Shown here: positions 1-9,272 of the stretch, one piece after another
Numbering within the stretch: position 1 is the first letter of the stretch
Layout: each line of letters starts with the position of its first letter
Source: Thalassospira mesophila
GTDB taxonomy: Bacteria; Pseudomonadota; Alphaproteobacteria; Rhodospirillales; Thalassospiraceae
Length of the DNA stretch: 64,000 bases
Direction: 5' to 3'
Assembly: GCF_002115755.1 (NCBI RefSeq)
Contig: NZ_JFKA01000004.1
Coordinates: 1-64,000, forward strand
Translations under genes and position numbers: made by a program
The notes under the pieces: model-generated
The model's database searches: none
Seen by the model: only the letters and a program-made list of their open reading frames with translations
What the model was told of the DNA's origin: nothing

Positions 1-726
1 CAACCTGTAAACACCTTTTTGTAGAAAAATGACGTTTTTTAGAAAATTTCGTAATTCCGGCACCTGGTGAAAACTCAAAGGGGAACTGCCCGCGGCAGCG
101 TTCCCGCCACAGGCGAAAATAGCGGTAAATACGGCCAAAAACAAACAAGAAGCGCATGCCCGGCCCGGAATTAACGGGCGAAATGCGGCTGCGAAGGTGC
201 TCACGAAAGCCGGTCTATCGCACCAAGTACAAGGTCGCGATGATCGGAGCCCCGCATGATGCCACACCATGGGAGGACAGATGGACATTACGGCCCGCCC
301 GCGCGTTGTATTGCACGCCACAATCGACCGTGCCGGATGGCACAAAAGCCCCCCCCGATTTTCACATTATATATAAAGAGCACCATAAACACGGTGACAA
401 CCCGCTTCGATGCAGTGCAGCATCGGGTCAGGCACCGGGCAAATCGGGGAACAAAAAGGGGAATAATTCAGCTTGTTAAAGGATTGCCATTTTCCTGCCA
501 CTGTCCGCAGGCAGATGGCGCCCACCGGGGATGAGGAATTTCAGAAGACCTCAACACTTCTTAAACCTTCATACTGGCACACTGCTTTTGGCAATTTAGC
601 ATACAGGGTGCGGTAATTGGGGTTTCACAATTGCCCGTCATTTTGTATAACAATTCCGCCGATGTTGCCAAAAAGAGCAACTCGTTGGGTACACTGCATT
701 TTTGACGACAGGGGAGATCTACGGCG
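1..726. other. No supportable gene; upstream region of the M23 peptidase
   Basis: I see no open reading frame here with a recognisable product. The two overlapping frames between about 156 and 534 have atypical composition, rich in Arg, His and Pro, and no ribosome binding site. A GC-rich imperfect hairpin lies near 80-107 (GGGAAC pairing with GTTCCC) without a T run. The last 100 bases probably contain the promoter of the M23 peptidase gene, but no convincing -35/-10 pair with normal spacing was found. A small RNA cannot be excluded. Confidence 0.5.
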
Positions 727-2091
727 ATGGCCGGAAGACAAATCGTATCGTTTGCTGCACTTGCGGCCATCATTGGCGGGACAACCGGCTATATTCTTTC
801 TGACACACAGCAGGGGCACCATAGTCCGCTTTCTGCCTATGCGGCAGAAGTCACGACCATGCCAAAACCTGCACTGTCACCAAAGCATCACCTCGTCAAA
901 GAGATTGCTTCTGTAGCTTCAACGGCTCAGGTGATCGAAGGTTCCCAAAAAAATCTCGATAATTCATCACGGCAGGACACTGTCGTTTTGGAGAAAGGCT
1001 CGAACCTGATGGCGGTTCTGACCGGAGCGGGCCTGGAACGGTCTGTTGCGTTTGAAGCCATTGAGGCGCTGCGCGACGTTTATAACCCGCGCAAATTACG
1101 CGCCGGGCAGGAATTTGATCTGGTTTATGCCAGCGAAATCAGCGGTGATACCGGCGACCTTCTTGATACCTTGCGTTTTCAGCCCGATGCGGAAACCATT
1201 GTTTCGGTATCGCGGACCGATGACGGATTTAGCGCCTCGACCGACAAGGTAGAGTTGGTAAATTCGCCCAATGCGACAAGCGGCACCATTGACCAGAGCC
1301 TGTTTATGGCGGCGGAAAAGAACGGCATGCCGTTATCTGTGCTTATGGAAATGATCAAGCTTTACAGCTATGACGTTGACTTTCAGCGCGACATTCAGCC
1401 CGGCGACAGCTTTGAAGTCATGTATGACGACATGAAAAACACCAAGGGTGACCTGGTGCGCCATGGTGACATTGTTTATGCCAGCATGAATATTCGCGGC
1501 ACCGATTATCGGCTGTATTCCTATACCGACAGCGATGGCAATCAGGATTTTTACAACGAAAAAGGCGAATCATTTCGCCGTGCCCTGATGCGCACACCGA
1601 TTAACGGTTCGCGCCTGTCATCGGGGTTTGGCATGCGCAAACATCCGATTTTGGGATATAGCCGCATGCATCAGGGGGTCGACTTTGCCGCCCCGACCGG
1701 CACCCCGATTTTTGCCGCCGGTAACGGCACCATCGAACGGATTGGCAAGGCTGGCGGGTATGGCAATTATATTCGCCTGCGCCACAACAGCACCTATGAA
1801 ACCGCTTATGGCCATATGTCGCGTTTTGCCAAAGGGCTTCATACCGGATCGCGGGTTAAACAGGGTGATGTGATTGGGTATGTCGGCATGTCTGGCACAG
1901 CCACCGGCCCGCACCTGCATTTTGAAATTTTGAAAGCCGCCCATCAGGTCAACCCGATCAGCGTAAAAATGCCGAGCGGACGGACCCTGACCGGGAAGGA
2001 ACTTGATCGTTTCCGCAACAATTCAGAGCTGTTGCAAAAACAATATGCCGAATTGTCGATCGAAGGGGCGAAAGTTGCCAGTGCCGACTAA
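727..2091 (+). CDS. M23 family murein endopeptidase (MepM-like)
   Basis: Likely a zinc DD-endopeptidase that cuts peptidoglycan cross-links in the periplasm. Residues 6-23 form one hydrophobic N-terminal segment (signal anchor or signal peptide). Residues 84-135 resemble the OapA/LysM-like region of MepM/YebA proteins. The C-terminal LytM domain spans about 290-412 and keeps all four zinc or catalytic positions: HQGVD (H315, D319), YGH (H363) and HLH (H396, H398). The length of 454 residues is normal for the family. GGGGAG lies 11 bases before the ATG and supports this start. A hairpin with a T run follows directly. The gene stands alone next to a convergent LysR gene. Confidence 0.9.
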   Translation: MAGRQIVSFAALAAIIGGTTGYILSDTQQGHHSPLSAYAAEVTTMPKPALSPKHHLVKEIASVASTAQVIEGSQKNLDNSSRQDTVVLEKGSNLMAVLTGAGLERSVAFEAIEALRDVYNPRKLRAGQEFDLVYASEISGDTGDLLDTLRFQPDAETIVSVSRTDDGFSASTDKVELVNSPNATSGTIDQSLFMAAEKNGMPLSVLMEMIKLYSYDVDFQRDIQPGDSFEVMYDDMKNTKGDLVRHGDIVYASMNIRGTDYRLYSYTDSDGNQDFYNEKGESFRRALMRTPINGSRLSSGFGMRKHPILGYSRMHQGVDFAAPTGTPIFAAGNGTIERIGKAGGYGNYIRLRHNSTYETAYGHMSRFAKGLHTGSRVKQGDVIGYVGMSGTATGPHLHFEILKAAHQVNPISVKMPSGRTLTGKELDRFRNNSELLQKQYAELSIEGAKVASAD

Positions 2092-2118
2092 CTGACCATA
2101 CGATTTGTAAACTCCCCA

Positions 2119-2150
2119 AACCCTGCCAGTTCCCTCTGGCGGGGTTTTCT
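2119..2150 (+). terminator. Intrinsic terminator after the M23 gene
   Basis: An 11-bp stem (2119-2129 with 2136-2146, one G:U pair) has a 6-base loop and is followed by TTCTTTT. It lies 28 bases after the M23 stop codon. Confidence 0.8.
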
Positions 2151-2184
2151 TTTATCGGGCTTGTCAGTGATGTGGCATGTAAGA

Positions 2185-3090
2185 TCATTGAACAAATGCC
2201 TGAAGTTCCCCCAGCATCACGTCATAAAATTCCCGGGCCACACCCGAAAGCGGATGAACATTTGAGGTAATAACTTCGAGGGGTTCGAGAATTTGCGGGC
2301 GAAAGGGCAGCAGCCGGACGTTGGAGAGATTAAACGAATCGTCAAAGAAACGGCAATTAAGCGCATCGACCAGCGCCACCCCGACGCCAAGATTAACAAA
2401 AGACAGGGCATGAACTGTTGTGTGAACTTCCACCGCCCGGTTAACGCTCAGCCCGCGTTCGGCATAAATCGCCTTTAATGCCTTGGTCGTGGCATTTTCG
2501 GAATCAAGGGTGATCCACGGAGAATCGGCGATGATTTCCGGCGTCAGTTCAGTCAGGTTTGCTGCCGGATGGTCTTTGTGGATGGCACAATGGCATAGTA
2601 GATCCATCGCAACCGATTCATGGCTGAAAGAACTTTGGGATTTATCGACCAGACCAATCTGATATTGGCCGGTTGAAATGCCCTGGCGGATCACGGAACA
2701 GCCCGCCTGATGCAGGCTGACCTGCACACCGGGATGTTTTTCCAGATAGCGCGCAATCAGTTCGGGCAGGAACCGGTAAGACGGCCCAAAGATACTGCAA
2801 ATGCGCAAGCGCCCTGCCTTGTTGTTTTTTGCCGCTTTCAGGCTGTCATCAAGATGGTTAAGCCCCTGAAGCAACGCATAAACCTCGTCATGAAGGAAAT
2901 GGGCTTCGTCGGTCGGGATCAGTTTGCCGTTGCTGCGTGCAAACAGTTTATAACCAATATCGCTTTCAAGATTGGTCAGCATTTTGCTGGCTGCGGGCTG
3001 GCTGACAAAACTTCGCTCTGCCGCCCGGGTGATGCTGCCAGTTACAAAGACTTCATGAAAAATCCGCAGGCGTTTGACATTCATCTTCAT
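2185..3090 (-). CDS. LysR family transcriptional regulator
   Basis: A 301-residue LysR regulator. The N-terminal winged helix-turn-helix (residues about 3-62) shows the typical LRIFHEVFVTGSITRAAER and SQPAASKMLTNLE pattern. Residues 90-295 form the effector-binding domain. It is divergent from the amino-acid ABC importer starting at 3285, with a 194-base AT-rich gap between them, the usual layout for a LysR protein controlling its neighbour. I infer that it responds to an importer substrate; the ligand is unknown. A second in-frame ATG two codons later is equally possible as a start. An AACGTT palindrome lies just upstream (about 3094-3099). Confidence 0.88.
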   Translation of the reverse strand: MKMNVKRLRIFHEVFVTGSITRAAERSFVSQPAASKMLTNLESDIGYKLFARSNGKLIPTDEAHFLHDEVYALLQGLNHLDDSLKAAKNNKAGRLRICSIFGPSYRFLPELIARYLEKHPGVQVSLHQAGCSVIRQGISTGQYQIGLVDKSQSSFSHESVAMDLLCHCAIHKDHPAANLTELTPEIIADSPWITLDSENATTKALKAIYAERGLSVNRAVEVHTTVHALSFVNLGVGVALVDALNCRFFDDSFNLSNVRLLPFRPQILEPLEVITSNVHPLSGVAREFYDVMLGELQAFVQ

Positions 3091-3284
3091 AACCTAACGT
3101 TATAACCATATCAAAAACATTCAATACCATTATTAAAATACTTGTTCTAGCATCGCAAGATGCGCCGGGTCAGAGCGCAGATAAAACAACAAAAAGCACG
3201 GTACCGAACTGTGCCGTTTCTGTCTGGGAATATGTTTTTGGGGCGTATGCCCACAAAAAAAACGTTTAAAAACAGGGAATCAAC

Positions 3285-4334
3285 ATGAATAAAGTGACCT
3301 CCATTGTGGCCGCTGGTACCGCAGTTTTTTTGATGCAGGCTGCCACAAGTACCGCCGCCATGGCACAGGACAAGGCCTCGACCTTGCAGCAGGTTAAAGA
3401 TCGCGGCTATCTGAGCTGCGTTATTGGCAATTCCTTCCCCGGTTTCTACAGCCTTGATAAAGATGGCGAATGGCAGGGCATGGATATCGACATGTGCCGG
3501 GGTGTTGCCGCCGCCGTGTTTGGCGACCCGACAAAAGTAAAATTCATGCCGGTTCAGTGGGCGCAAAGTTTTACCACCATCAAAAGCGGTGAAGGCGACA
3601 TGCTGTCAAAAGGCATGACCTGGACGCTGTCACGCGATACCAGCCAGGGCCTGGACTTTCTGGAAACCTATTTTTACGACGGCCAGGGTTTCATGGTGCG
3701 CAAGGATCTGGGCGTGAACTCGGTCAAGGATTTGAAGGGGGCCACGGTTTGCGTTTTAACCGGCACCTCAAGCGAATTGAACCTTGCCGATTACAGCCGC
3801 ACCCACGGGCTCGACCTTAAAACCGTGGTGTTTGATGATTCTGCCGTGCGCAATACCGCCTTTTTCAATGAAAACTGCGATGCCCTGACCAACGACAAAT
3901 CGGGCCTTGCGGCACAGCGCTCCGCCGCACCAAACCCCGATGATTACATCGTGCTGCCCGAAACCATTTCCAAAGAAGCCTTGTCGTTTGCCGTAACCCA
4001 AAATGACAGCGAATGGGCAAACATTGTCAAATGGACCTTCGAAACCATGGTGGCGGCCGAAGAATATGGCATTACATCGAAAAATGTTGATGACCTGCGT
4101 GCGAACTCGGAAAACCCGGTTATTCGCCGTATTCTTGGCGTTGAAGGCGATTTAAACACCGGTTTGGGCCTGTCGCCAGACTGGGCGTATCAAGTGGTCA
4201 AAGCGGTTGGCAATTACGGCGAAATTTACGAACGCAATGTGGGCACCAATAGTGTTCTTGGCCTTGAACGCAAAGGCACGCTTAATGCCCTGTGGCAGGA
4301 TGGTGGCCTGATGTACGCGAAATCTTTCCGCTAG
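3285..4334 (+). CDS. aapJ: Amino-acid ABC transporter substrate-binding protein (AapJ-like)
   Basis: Periplasmic solute-binding protein of the polar amino-acid uptake family, 349 residues, close to the length of rhizobial AapJ. A signal peptide is clear (residues 1-27, AMA cleavage site). The mature part has the family 3 pattern: LSCVIGNSFPGF near the start, then the GMDIDMCRGVAAAVFGD segment. It is the first gene of an importer module with two permeases and an ATPase. A stable UUCG-loop hairpin after the stop codon fits higher expression of this gene than of the membrane genes. The substrate cannot be told from sequence; AapJ homologues bind a broad range of L-amino acids. Confidence 0.88.
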   Translation: MNKVTSIVAAGTAVFLMQAATSTAAMAQDKASTLQQVKDRGYLSCVIGNSFPGFYSLDKDGEWQGMDIDMCRGVAAAVFGDPTKVKFMPVQWAQSFTTIKSGEGDMLSKGMTWTLSRDTSQGLDFLETYFYDGQGFMVRKDLGVNSVKDLKGATVCVLTGTSSELNLADYSRTHGLDLKTVVFDDSAVRNTAFFNENCDALTNDKSGLAAQRSAAPNPDDYIVLPETISKEALSFAVTQNDSEWANIVKWTFETMVAAEEYGITSKNVDDLRANSENPVIRRILGVEGDLNTGLGLSPDWAYQVVKAVGNYGEIYERNVGTNSVLGLERKGTLNALWQDGGLMYAKSFR

Positions 4335-4347
4335 CATCTTTGCACTT

Positions 4348-4371
4348 CAGGCAGGTTTTCGAACCTGCCTG
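4348..4371 (+). terminator. UUCG-loop hairpin between binding protein and permease genes
   Basis: A perfect 10-bp stem (4348-4357 with 4362-4371) is closed by TTCG. No T run follows directly; a TTTT lies ten bases on. Such hairpins between binding-protein and permease genes stabilise the upstream mRNA or reduce read-through. That role is inferred here. Confidence 0.6.
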
Positions 4372-4424
4372 AGACTGCGTTTTCGCAAAACTTTCGACGC
4401 ATTTGCAAGGTTCGGTTCATCGGC

Positions 4425-5657
4425 ATGATCCCTTCGTCCCCGCGCAAGCAGCCTGACGTCTCCCCTGCCCGTTTCAGGCCAAAAATGGTGCAAAGCCGCA
4501 ACCTGTTTTCATTTTTGAACAAGGATTCGACCCGCGCCAACATTATCCAGGGTGTGGCGCTGCTGCTTGTGTTGTGTCTGTTTCTTTATCTGTTTTCAAA
4601 TGCAGCCCACAATCTTGACCGATTGGGGATGATGTTCGGGTTTGATTTCCTGAACTCGACCGCCGGGTTTGATATTAGCTGGAGTATCATTCCCTATAAC
4701 CCCGGCATGAGCTATTGGCGGGTGTTTTTTGTTGGCATCACCAACACGCTTGTCCTGTCGTTTGTCGTGATTTTTTTTGGCACCGTGATCGGGACCATTG
4801 TTGGCATTTTGCGCCTGTCGCACAATCCGCTGGTCGCACAGCTGGCACGTTGTTATGTCGAAGTGGTGCGCAATGTGCCGCTGCTGATCCAGATCATTTT
4901 CTGGTTTACAGCCGTTTTTTCGGCCCTGCCACCGCCGCGCCGGGGATATGAATTTGGCGGTTTGTTCTTTCTGAACAATCGCGGATTTTACTTTCCCGCA
5001 CCTGGCACGGACATCTCGCCGATATGGTTCATCGGCGCGTTATGTGCCTTTGCGCTTGGCGGCTGGTATTTGCTCCGCATCTTGCGCGCAGTTAAAATTA
5101 CGCAGGCGAAAATGCCCCTTTCCATTTTGCTCGGTTTGGGGGGCTGGGGTGTCTTGCTGGTGGCCTGCGGTGGTGTTGCCAGCCGGTTTTTAAGCTGGTC
5201 AGTGCCCGCCCTTGATGGCTTTAACCTTGAAGGCGGGCAATATATTCCCGCCGCATTCGGGGCGGCCTTTGTTGCCATGACGGTTTATCGCTCTGCCGCC
5301 ATTGCCGAAACGGTGCGTGCGGGAATGCAATCCATCGACAAGGGCCAGCACGAAGCTGCCGCGACCATCGGCTTTTCGCGTTATCAGACCTTACGCCTTG
5401 TGCTGATCCCCCAGGCTGTGCGGGCGATTATTCCACCGCTGGCAAATTCCTGGCTGGTAGCAGTCAAGGATTCGTCGCTGGCCGTGGCAATCGGCTTTCC
5501 CGAGGTTGTATCGGTTTTCATGCAGACATCGATCAATCAGACCGGTCGCGCGATCGAGATCATATCGATGGTGATGGGCTTTTACATCGTGGTCAGCCTG
5601 ATCATTTCCTATCTGCTCAACAGATATAACGCCCATGTGCAGTACAAGGTCAGATAA
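4425..5657 (+). CDS. aapQ: Amino-acid ABC transporter permease (AapQ-like)
   Basis: Inner-membrane permease of the importer, 410 residues with about eight hydrophobic segments. The conserved EAA loop is visible near the C-terminus (HEAAATIGFSRYQTLRLVLIP), the contact site for the ATPase. AapQ-type permeases are longer than ordinary HisM proteins because of an inserted membrane region, seen here at about 165-270. The start is uncertain: the ATG at 4425 has a weak ribosome site, and an in-frame ATG at 4485 lies closer to the usual AapQ N-terminus. The stop abuts the next gene with no gap. Confidence 0.88.
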   Translation: MIPSSPRKQPDVSPARFRPKMVQSRNLFSFLNKDSTRANIIQGVALLLVLCLFLYLFSNAAHNLDRLGMMFGFDFLNSTAGFDISWSIIPYNPGMSYWRVFFVGITNTLVLSFVVIFFGTVIGTIVGILRLSHNPLVAQLARCYVEVVRNVPLLIQIIFWFTAVFSALPPPRRGYEFGGLFFLNNRGFYFPAPGTDISPIWFIGALCAFALGGWYLLRILRAVKITQAKMPLSILLGLGGWGVLLVACGGVASRFLSWSVPALDGFNLEGGQYIPAAFGAAFVAMTVYRSAAIAETVRAGMQSIDKGQHEAAATIGFSRYQTLRLVLIPQAVRAIIPPLANSWLVAVKDSSLAVAIGFPEVVSVFMQTSINQTGRAIEIISMVMGFYIVVSLIISYLLNRYNAHVQYKVR

Positions 5658-7004
5658 ATGAACAATGATGCCGGGCTAAAGCAGTTCGTTGCAAAACCTG
5701 CACGTGTGCCGCCCCACAATGACCAAAGCCTTGTGCGCCGTATTCACAGCCGTTGTTTTAACACGCCTGGCAACAGCGTGCTGACAATCGCGGTGATTAT
5801 TCTGGCCTGGTATATTATCCGTTCGGCGCTGGACTGGGCGGTATTTGATGCGATGTGGAATGCAGATACAAGGCGCGAATGTTTAAATATCAGCCCGAAC
5901 GGGGCCTGCTGGGCCGGGGTGATCAGCTGGTTTAACGGCCTGATTTATGGTCGTTACCCGGCCGATCAGCAATGGCGGGTTGATCTTGGTTTTATCCTTG
6001 CCGTGATGTGGCTGTTCCCGCTGATGAGCAAGAAAATCGCTTATCGCAATTTTATTCTGGTGTCATGGATAGGGTTATATCCGTTTTTCGGGGCTTATCT
6101 GTTTCTGGGCGGGGAATTTGGTGCCGAAGTCGGCATTATTCACGCCCTGTTCACCAGCCTTGCTGCCGGTTTTTTCATATTGTTGTATGCAAACTGGCTT
6201 TTGGCGGCCTTAAACCAGCCCGACCTTTGCGAGCGGGTGCGCCCGCTGGTCGCGTGGCTGTTTCCACGTGGTATACAGGTCATATGTTTGCTGGTGGTTT
6301 GGGGCGCCCTCAGCCTTCCGGTTGCACTTATATTGTCGCAGATGGCGTTGGAACCCGTCGCCATTGAACGCTGGGGCGGATTGTTCCTGACCCTGATCAT
6401 TGCAACCTTCGCCATTACCATGTCGATCCCGATTGGTGTTGTGCTGGCCTTGGGGCGGCAGTCCAAATTACCGGTCATTCACTGGATGTCGCTTCTGACA
6501 ATCGAGCTTGTGCGGGCCGTACCGTTAATTACGGTTCTGTTCATGGCCGTGACGCTGTTGCCGATTTTCCTGCCCAGCGACATGGAACTCGACAAACTGT
6601 CGCAGGTTCTTTTTGCCGTCTGCATTTTTTCTGGCGCCTATATGGCCGAAAACATTCGCGGCGGTTTGCAGGCGATCCCGCGGGGACAATATGAAGCCGC
6701 GCAATCGCTGGGTCTGGGATATTCGATGACCATGCTGTTGATCGTGCTGCCCCAGGCGCTACGCCTGATGATCCCCAATATCATGACATCCTTTATCAGC
6801 ATTTTGAAAGATACCACGCTGGTGTCGATTATTGGCCTGTTCGACATCATGCTGATGGCGCGCAACATCGCAAATGACAAGGACTGGATCGGTCTGCATA
6901 CCGAACCCATCGCCATGATCTCGATCCTGTTTTTTATCATTTGCTACAGCATGTCCCAATACAGCCTTAACCTTGAAAAACGCCTGAAGGCAGATCGCTC
7001 ATGA
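5658..7004 (+). CDS. aapM: Amino-acid ABC transporter permease (AapM-like)
   Basis: Second permease of the importer, 448 residues, pairing with the AapQ-like protein. The C-terminal half carries the transporter domain with the EAA loop ([21 protein letters not shown]). The N-terminal half has the extra membrane segments typical of AapM. Its ATG directly follows the stop codon of the preceding permease, and its end overlaps the ATPase gene by four bases (ATGA), so the genes are translationally coupled. Confidence 0.88.
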   Translation: MNNDAGLKQFVAKPARVPPHNDQSLVRRIHSRCFNTPGNSVLTIAVIILAWYIIRSALDWAVFDAMWNADTRRECLNISPNGACWAGVISWFNGLIYGRYPADQQWRVDLGFILAVMWLFPLMSKKIAYRNFILVSWIGLYPFFGAYLFLGGEFGAEVGIIHALFTSLAAGFFILLYANWLLAALNQPDLCERVRPLVAWLFPRGIQVICLLVVWGALSLPVALILSQMALEPVAIERWGGLFLTLIIATFAITMSIPIGVVLALGRQSKLPVIHWMSLLTIELVRAVPLITVLFMAVTLLPIFLPSDMELDKLSQVLFAVCIFSGAYMAENIRGGLQAIPRGQYEAAQSLGLGYSMTMLLIVLPQALRLMIPNIMTSFISILKDTTLVSIIGLFDIMLMARNIANDKDWIGLHTEPIAMISILFFIICYSMSQYSLNLEKRLKADRS

Positions 7005-7771
7005 CCTTGCAAAATCATCTGGCAACCGCCCCTGTGCCACCTGCCCGCGCAATCGAAATAAGCGGACTTAACAAATGGTATGGTGCCCATCATGTGTTGC
7101 GCGACATATCGCTAAATGTCGCTGAAACCGAAATTATGGTGGTGTGTGGGCCGTCCGGGTCTGGCAAATCAACGCTGATCCGATGCCTGAACCACCTGGA
7201 AGAATATCAGGAAGGCCATATTTCGGTGTTTGGCAACGCGTTGCAGCGCGACAGCCAAAGCGAGCGGTTTATTCACCAAACCATGGGCATGGTGTTTCAA
7301 AACTTTAACCTGTTTCCCCATTTAAGCGTTTTGCAAAACTGCACATTGGGGCTGACCTGGCTTCGCAAAAAATCCGAACGCGAAGCCCGCGACATTGCCA
7401 TGTCCTTGCTGGACCGGGTTGGCATTGCCGATTTGGCGCACCGGTTTCCCGGGCAAATTTCGGGCGGGCAGCAACAGCGCGTGGCGATTTCGCGATCCCT
7501 GGCGATGGACCCGAAAATCATGCTGTTTGACGAACCCACATCGGCACTGGACCCTGAAATGGTCAAGGAAGTGCTTGATGTGATGGTCAACCTTGCCAAA
7601 ACCGGGATGACGATGGTGTGCGTTACCCATGAAATGCAGTTCGCGCGCCAGGTCGCCGACCGGGTTGTTTTTATGCAAGACGGCGAAATTGTTGAAGTTG
7701 GTCCGCCAGAGCAGGTTTTACTGAACCCGCAATGGGACCGCACCAGGGAATTCCTCGACCATATTCTATAG
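7001..7771 (+). CDS. aapP: Amino-acid ABC transporter ATP-binding protein (AapP-like)
   Basis: Cytoplasmic ATPase that drives the importer. At 256 residues it has the standard size. Motifs are intact: Walker [10 protein letters not shown] (about residues 50-58), signature SGGQQQR, Walker B IMLFDEP and the switch histidine in CVTHEM. The start overlaps the end of the permease gene. The FAD oxidoreductase gene follows 67 bases after its stop and may be in the same transcript. Confidence 0.92.
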   Translation: MTLQNHLATAPVPPARAIEISGLNKWYGAHHVLRDISLNVAETEIMVVCGPSGSGKSTLIRCLNHLEEYQEGHISVFGNALQRDSQSERFIHQTMGMVFQNFNLFPHLSVLQNCTLGLTWLRKKSEREARDIAMSLLDRVGIADLAHRFPGQISGGQQQRVAISRSLAMDPKIMLFDEPTSALDPEMVKEVLDVMVNLAKTGMTMVCVTHEMQFARQVADRVVFMQDGEIVEVGPPEQVLLNPQWDRTREFLDHIL

Positions 7772-7838
7772 CTGCTGGCAGCATCGGGGCTTGCCCCCGC
7801 CAAACCACACGAAACCAACCGCGTCACAAGAACGGAAA

Positions 7839-9158
7839 ATGATCGAAATGTTGGCAAAACATTCATCGACTTACACCCATGCGCCCTATTGGCTTGAAGA
7901 CACGTCGATCGCCGCCGCACCGGCAACATTTCGGCGCCATGCCCTACCCGCTTTCGCCGATGTGGTTATTGTCGGTGGCGGCTATACCGGTTTGTCGGCC
8001 GCCATTACATTGGTCCGCGCCGGATTGAAGGTTGCCGTGCTTGAGGCGGGGCAATTGGGCAACGGGGCCAGCACGCGCACCGGTGGCATGTTGGGGCCAA
8101 GTTTTAGCAAGCTGGGCGCAAGCGGGCTGGAACGCCAATACGGGCGCGACCAGGTGCATGCCTCGATCAAGGAAAGCCTTGCGGCCTTTGACTGGCTGGT
8201 GACGTTTATTCGCGACGAAAACATCGATTGCGACCTGCAAATCTGCGGGCGGTTTCGCGGGGCCAGTCACCCCAAACATTATGCAGGGCTGGTTGAACAG
8301 GCCACCGCGCTGGCAAAAATTGTCGATTTCCCGGCAATCGAGGTTAGCCCCGGCCAACAGCACGGGGAAGTCGGCAGTAATCGCTATTATGGCGGGATCG
8401 TCTATCCGACCGACGGCGCAGTCCACCCGGCAAAGCTGTTTCGCGGCTTGTGCCAGATTGCGCAAAACGAAGGAGCGATGCTGGTTGAACAAACACCGGT
8501 GCGGAATGTTGAAAAGCAAAACGGGCAATTTACCGTTCACTTTGACAACGGACAAATCACCGCCGGGCATGTGATTATTGCCACCAATGGCTATACCAAC
8601 GGGGCATTTTCGCAATTCAAACGGCGGCTAATCCCCATTCGCTCCGCCATGATCGCGACAGAGGAACTGCCAGATCAGGTTATCCGTTCGGTTTCGCCCA
8701 AACTACGTTGCCACGGCAGTACAGAACGATTGTCGGTTTATTACCGGCCCTCGCCGGATGGAAAGCGTATTTTGTTTGGCGGGCGCGCCTTTGGCCGCGG
8801 CGATCGACCAGACCTTTATTCACAATATCTGCGCAATTTTATGGTCCGGTTGTTTCCCCAGCTTGCAGCGGTGAAAATCGATTATGCGTGGTCGGGGATG
8901 ATTGCCTATACCTTTGACCATGTCCCCCATATTGGCGAACTCGACGGGCTGCATTATGCCATGGGGTATTGTGGGTCCGGCGTTGGGCGATCCAACTATT
9001 TCGGGCGCAAGATTGCCCAAAAGGTTTTGGGGCTGGCCGAGGGCCGCACCACATTTGAAGATTACCCGTTCAAGGGACGGCCTTTATATAGCGGCAACCC
9101 TTGGTTTTTACCCGCGATCATGAAATGGCATGAGCTGGCCGACCGCATGGGGTGGTAG
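7839..9158 (+). CDS. FAD-dependent oxidoreductase of the DAO family (gamma-glutamylputrescine oxidase-like)
   Basis: A flavoprotein of the D-amino-acid oxidase superfamily, about 439 residues. The N-terminal dinucleotide-binding motif is VVIVGGGYTGLSAA, and the ELTH-like C-terminal region ends in GYCGSGVGRSNYFGRKIA, as in PuuB-like oxidoreductases. The closest general description is a gamma-glutamylputrescine or glycine/D-amino-acid oxidase-like enzyme. The reaction is probably oxidation of an amine or amino acid taken up by the importer encoded just upstream; that link is inferred from position. I prefer the ATG at 7839 to the upstream one at 7791, because the extra 16 residues look like untranslated leader. 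Confidence 0.82.
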   Translation: MIEMLAKHSSTYTHAPYWLEDTSIAAAPATFRRHALPAFADVVIVGGGYTGLSAAITLVRAGLKVAVLEAGQLGNGASTRTGGMLGPSFSKLGASGLERQYGRDQVHASIKESLAAFDWLVTFIRDENIDCDLQICGRFRGASHPKHYAGLVEQATALAKIVDFPAIEVSPGQQHGEVGSNRYYGGIVYPTDGAVHPAKLFRGLCQIAQNEGAMLVEQTPVRNVEKQNGQFTVHFDNGQITAGHVIIATNGYTNGAFSQFKRRLIPIRSAMIATEELPDQVIRSVSPKLRCHGSTERLSVYYRPSPDGKRILFGGRAFGRGDRPDLYSQYLRNFMVRLFPQLAAVKIDYAWSGMIAYTFDHVPHIGELDGLHYAMGYCGSGVGRSNYFGRKIAQKVLGLAEGRTTFEDYPFKGRPLYSGNPWFLPAIMKWHELADRMGW

Positions 9159-9200
9159 ATACGCCCACCAAATACCTGCCAATATCACGAAATGCCAAAA

Positions 9201-9238
9201 CAAAACGCCGGAGGGATCGATGCCCCTCCGGCGTTTTG
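9201..9238. terminator. Strong bidirectional terminator between convergent genes
   Basis: A perfect 15-bp stem (9201-9215 with 9224-9238) has an 8-base loop and A/T runs on both sides. It serves both the FAD oxidoreductase gene on the plus strand and the ABC exporter gene on the minus strand. Confidence 0.88.
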
Positions 9239-9272
9239 TCGTATCCTGACTGTTTAAAAACCGCCGGGCTGA

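Noticed and set aside
156-534. Two overlapping open frames of 107 and 92 residues at the left edge
   Set aside because: No ribosome binding site, odd composition and no known motif; they overlap one another in different frames.
4348-4371. The UUCG hairpin as a true end of the aapJ message
   Set aside because: It lacks a direct T run and the permease genes follow in the same direction, so it is better read as partial termination or mRNA protection.
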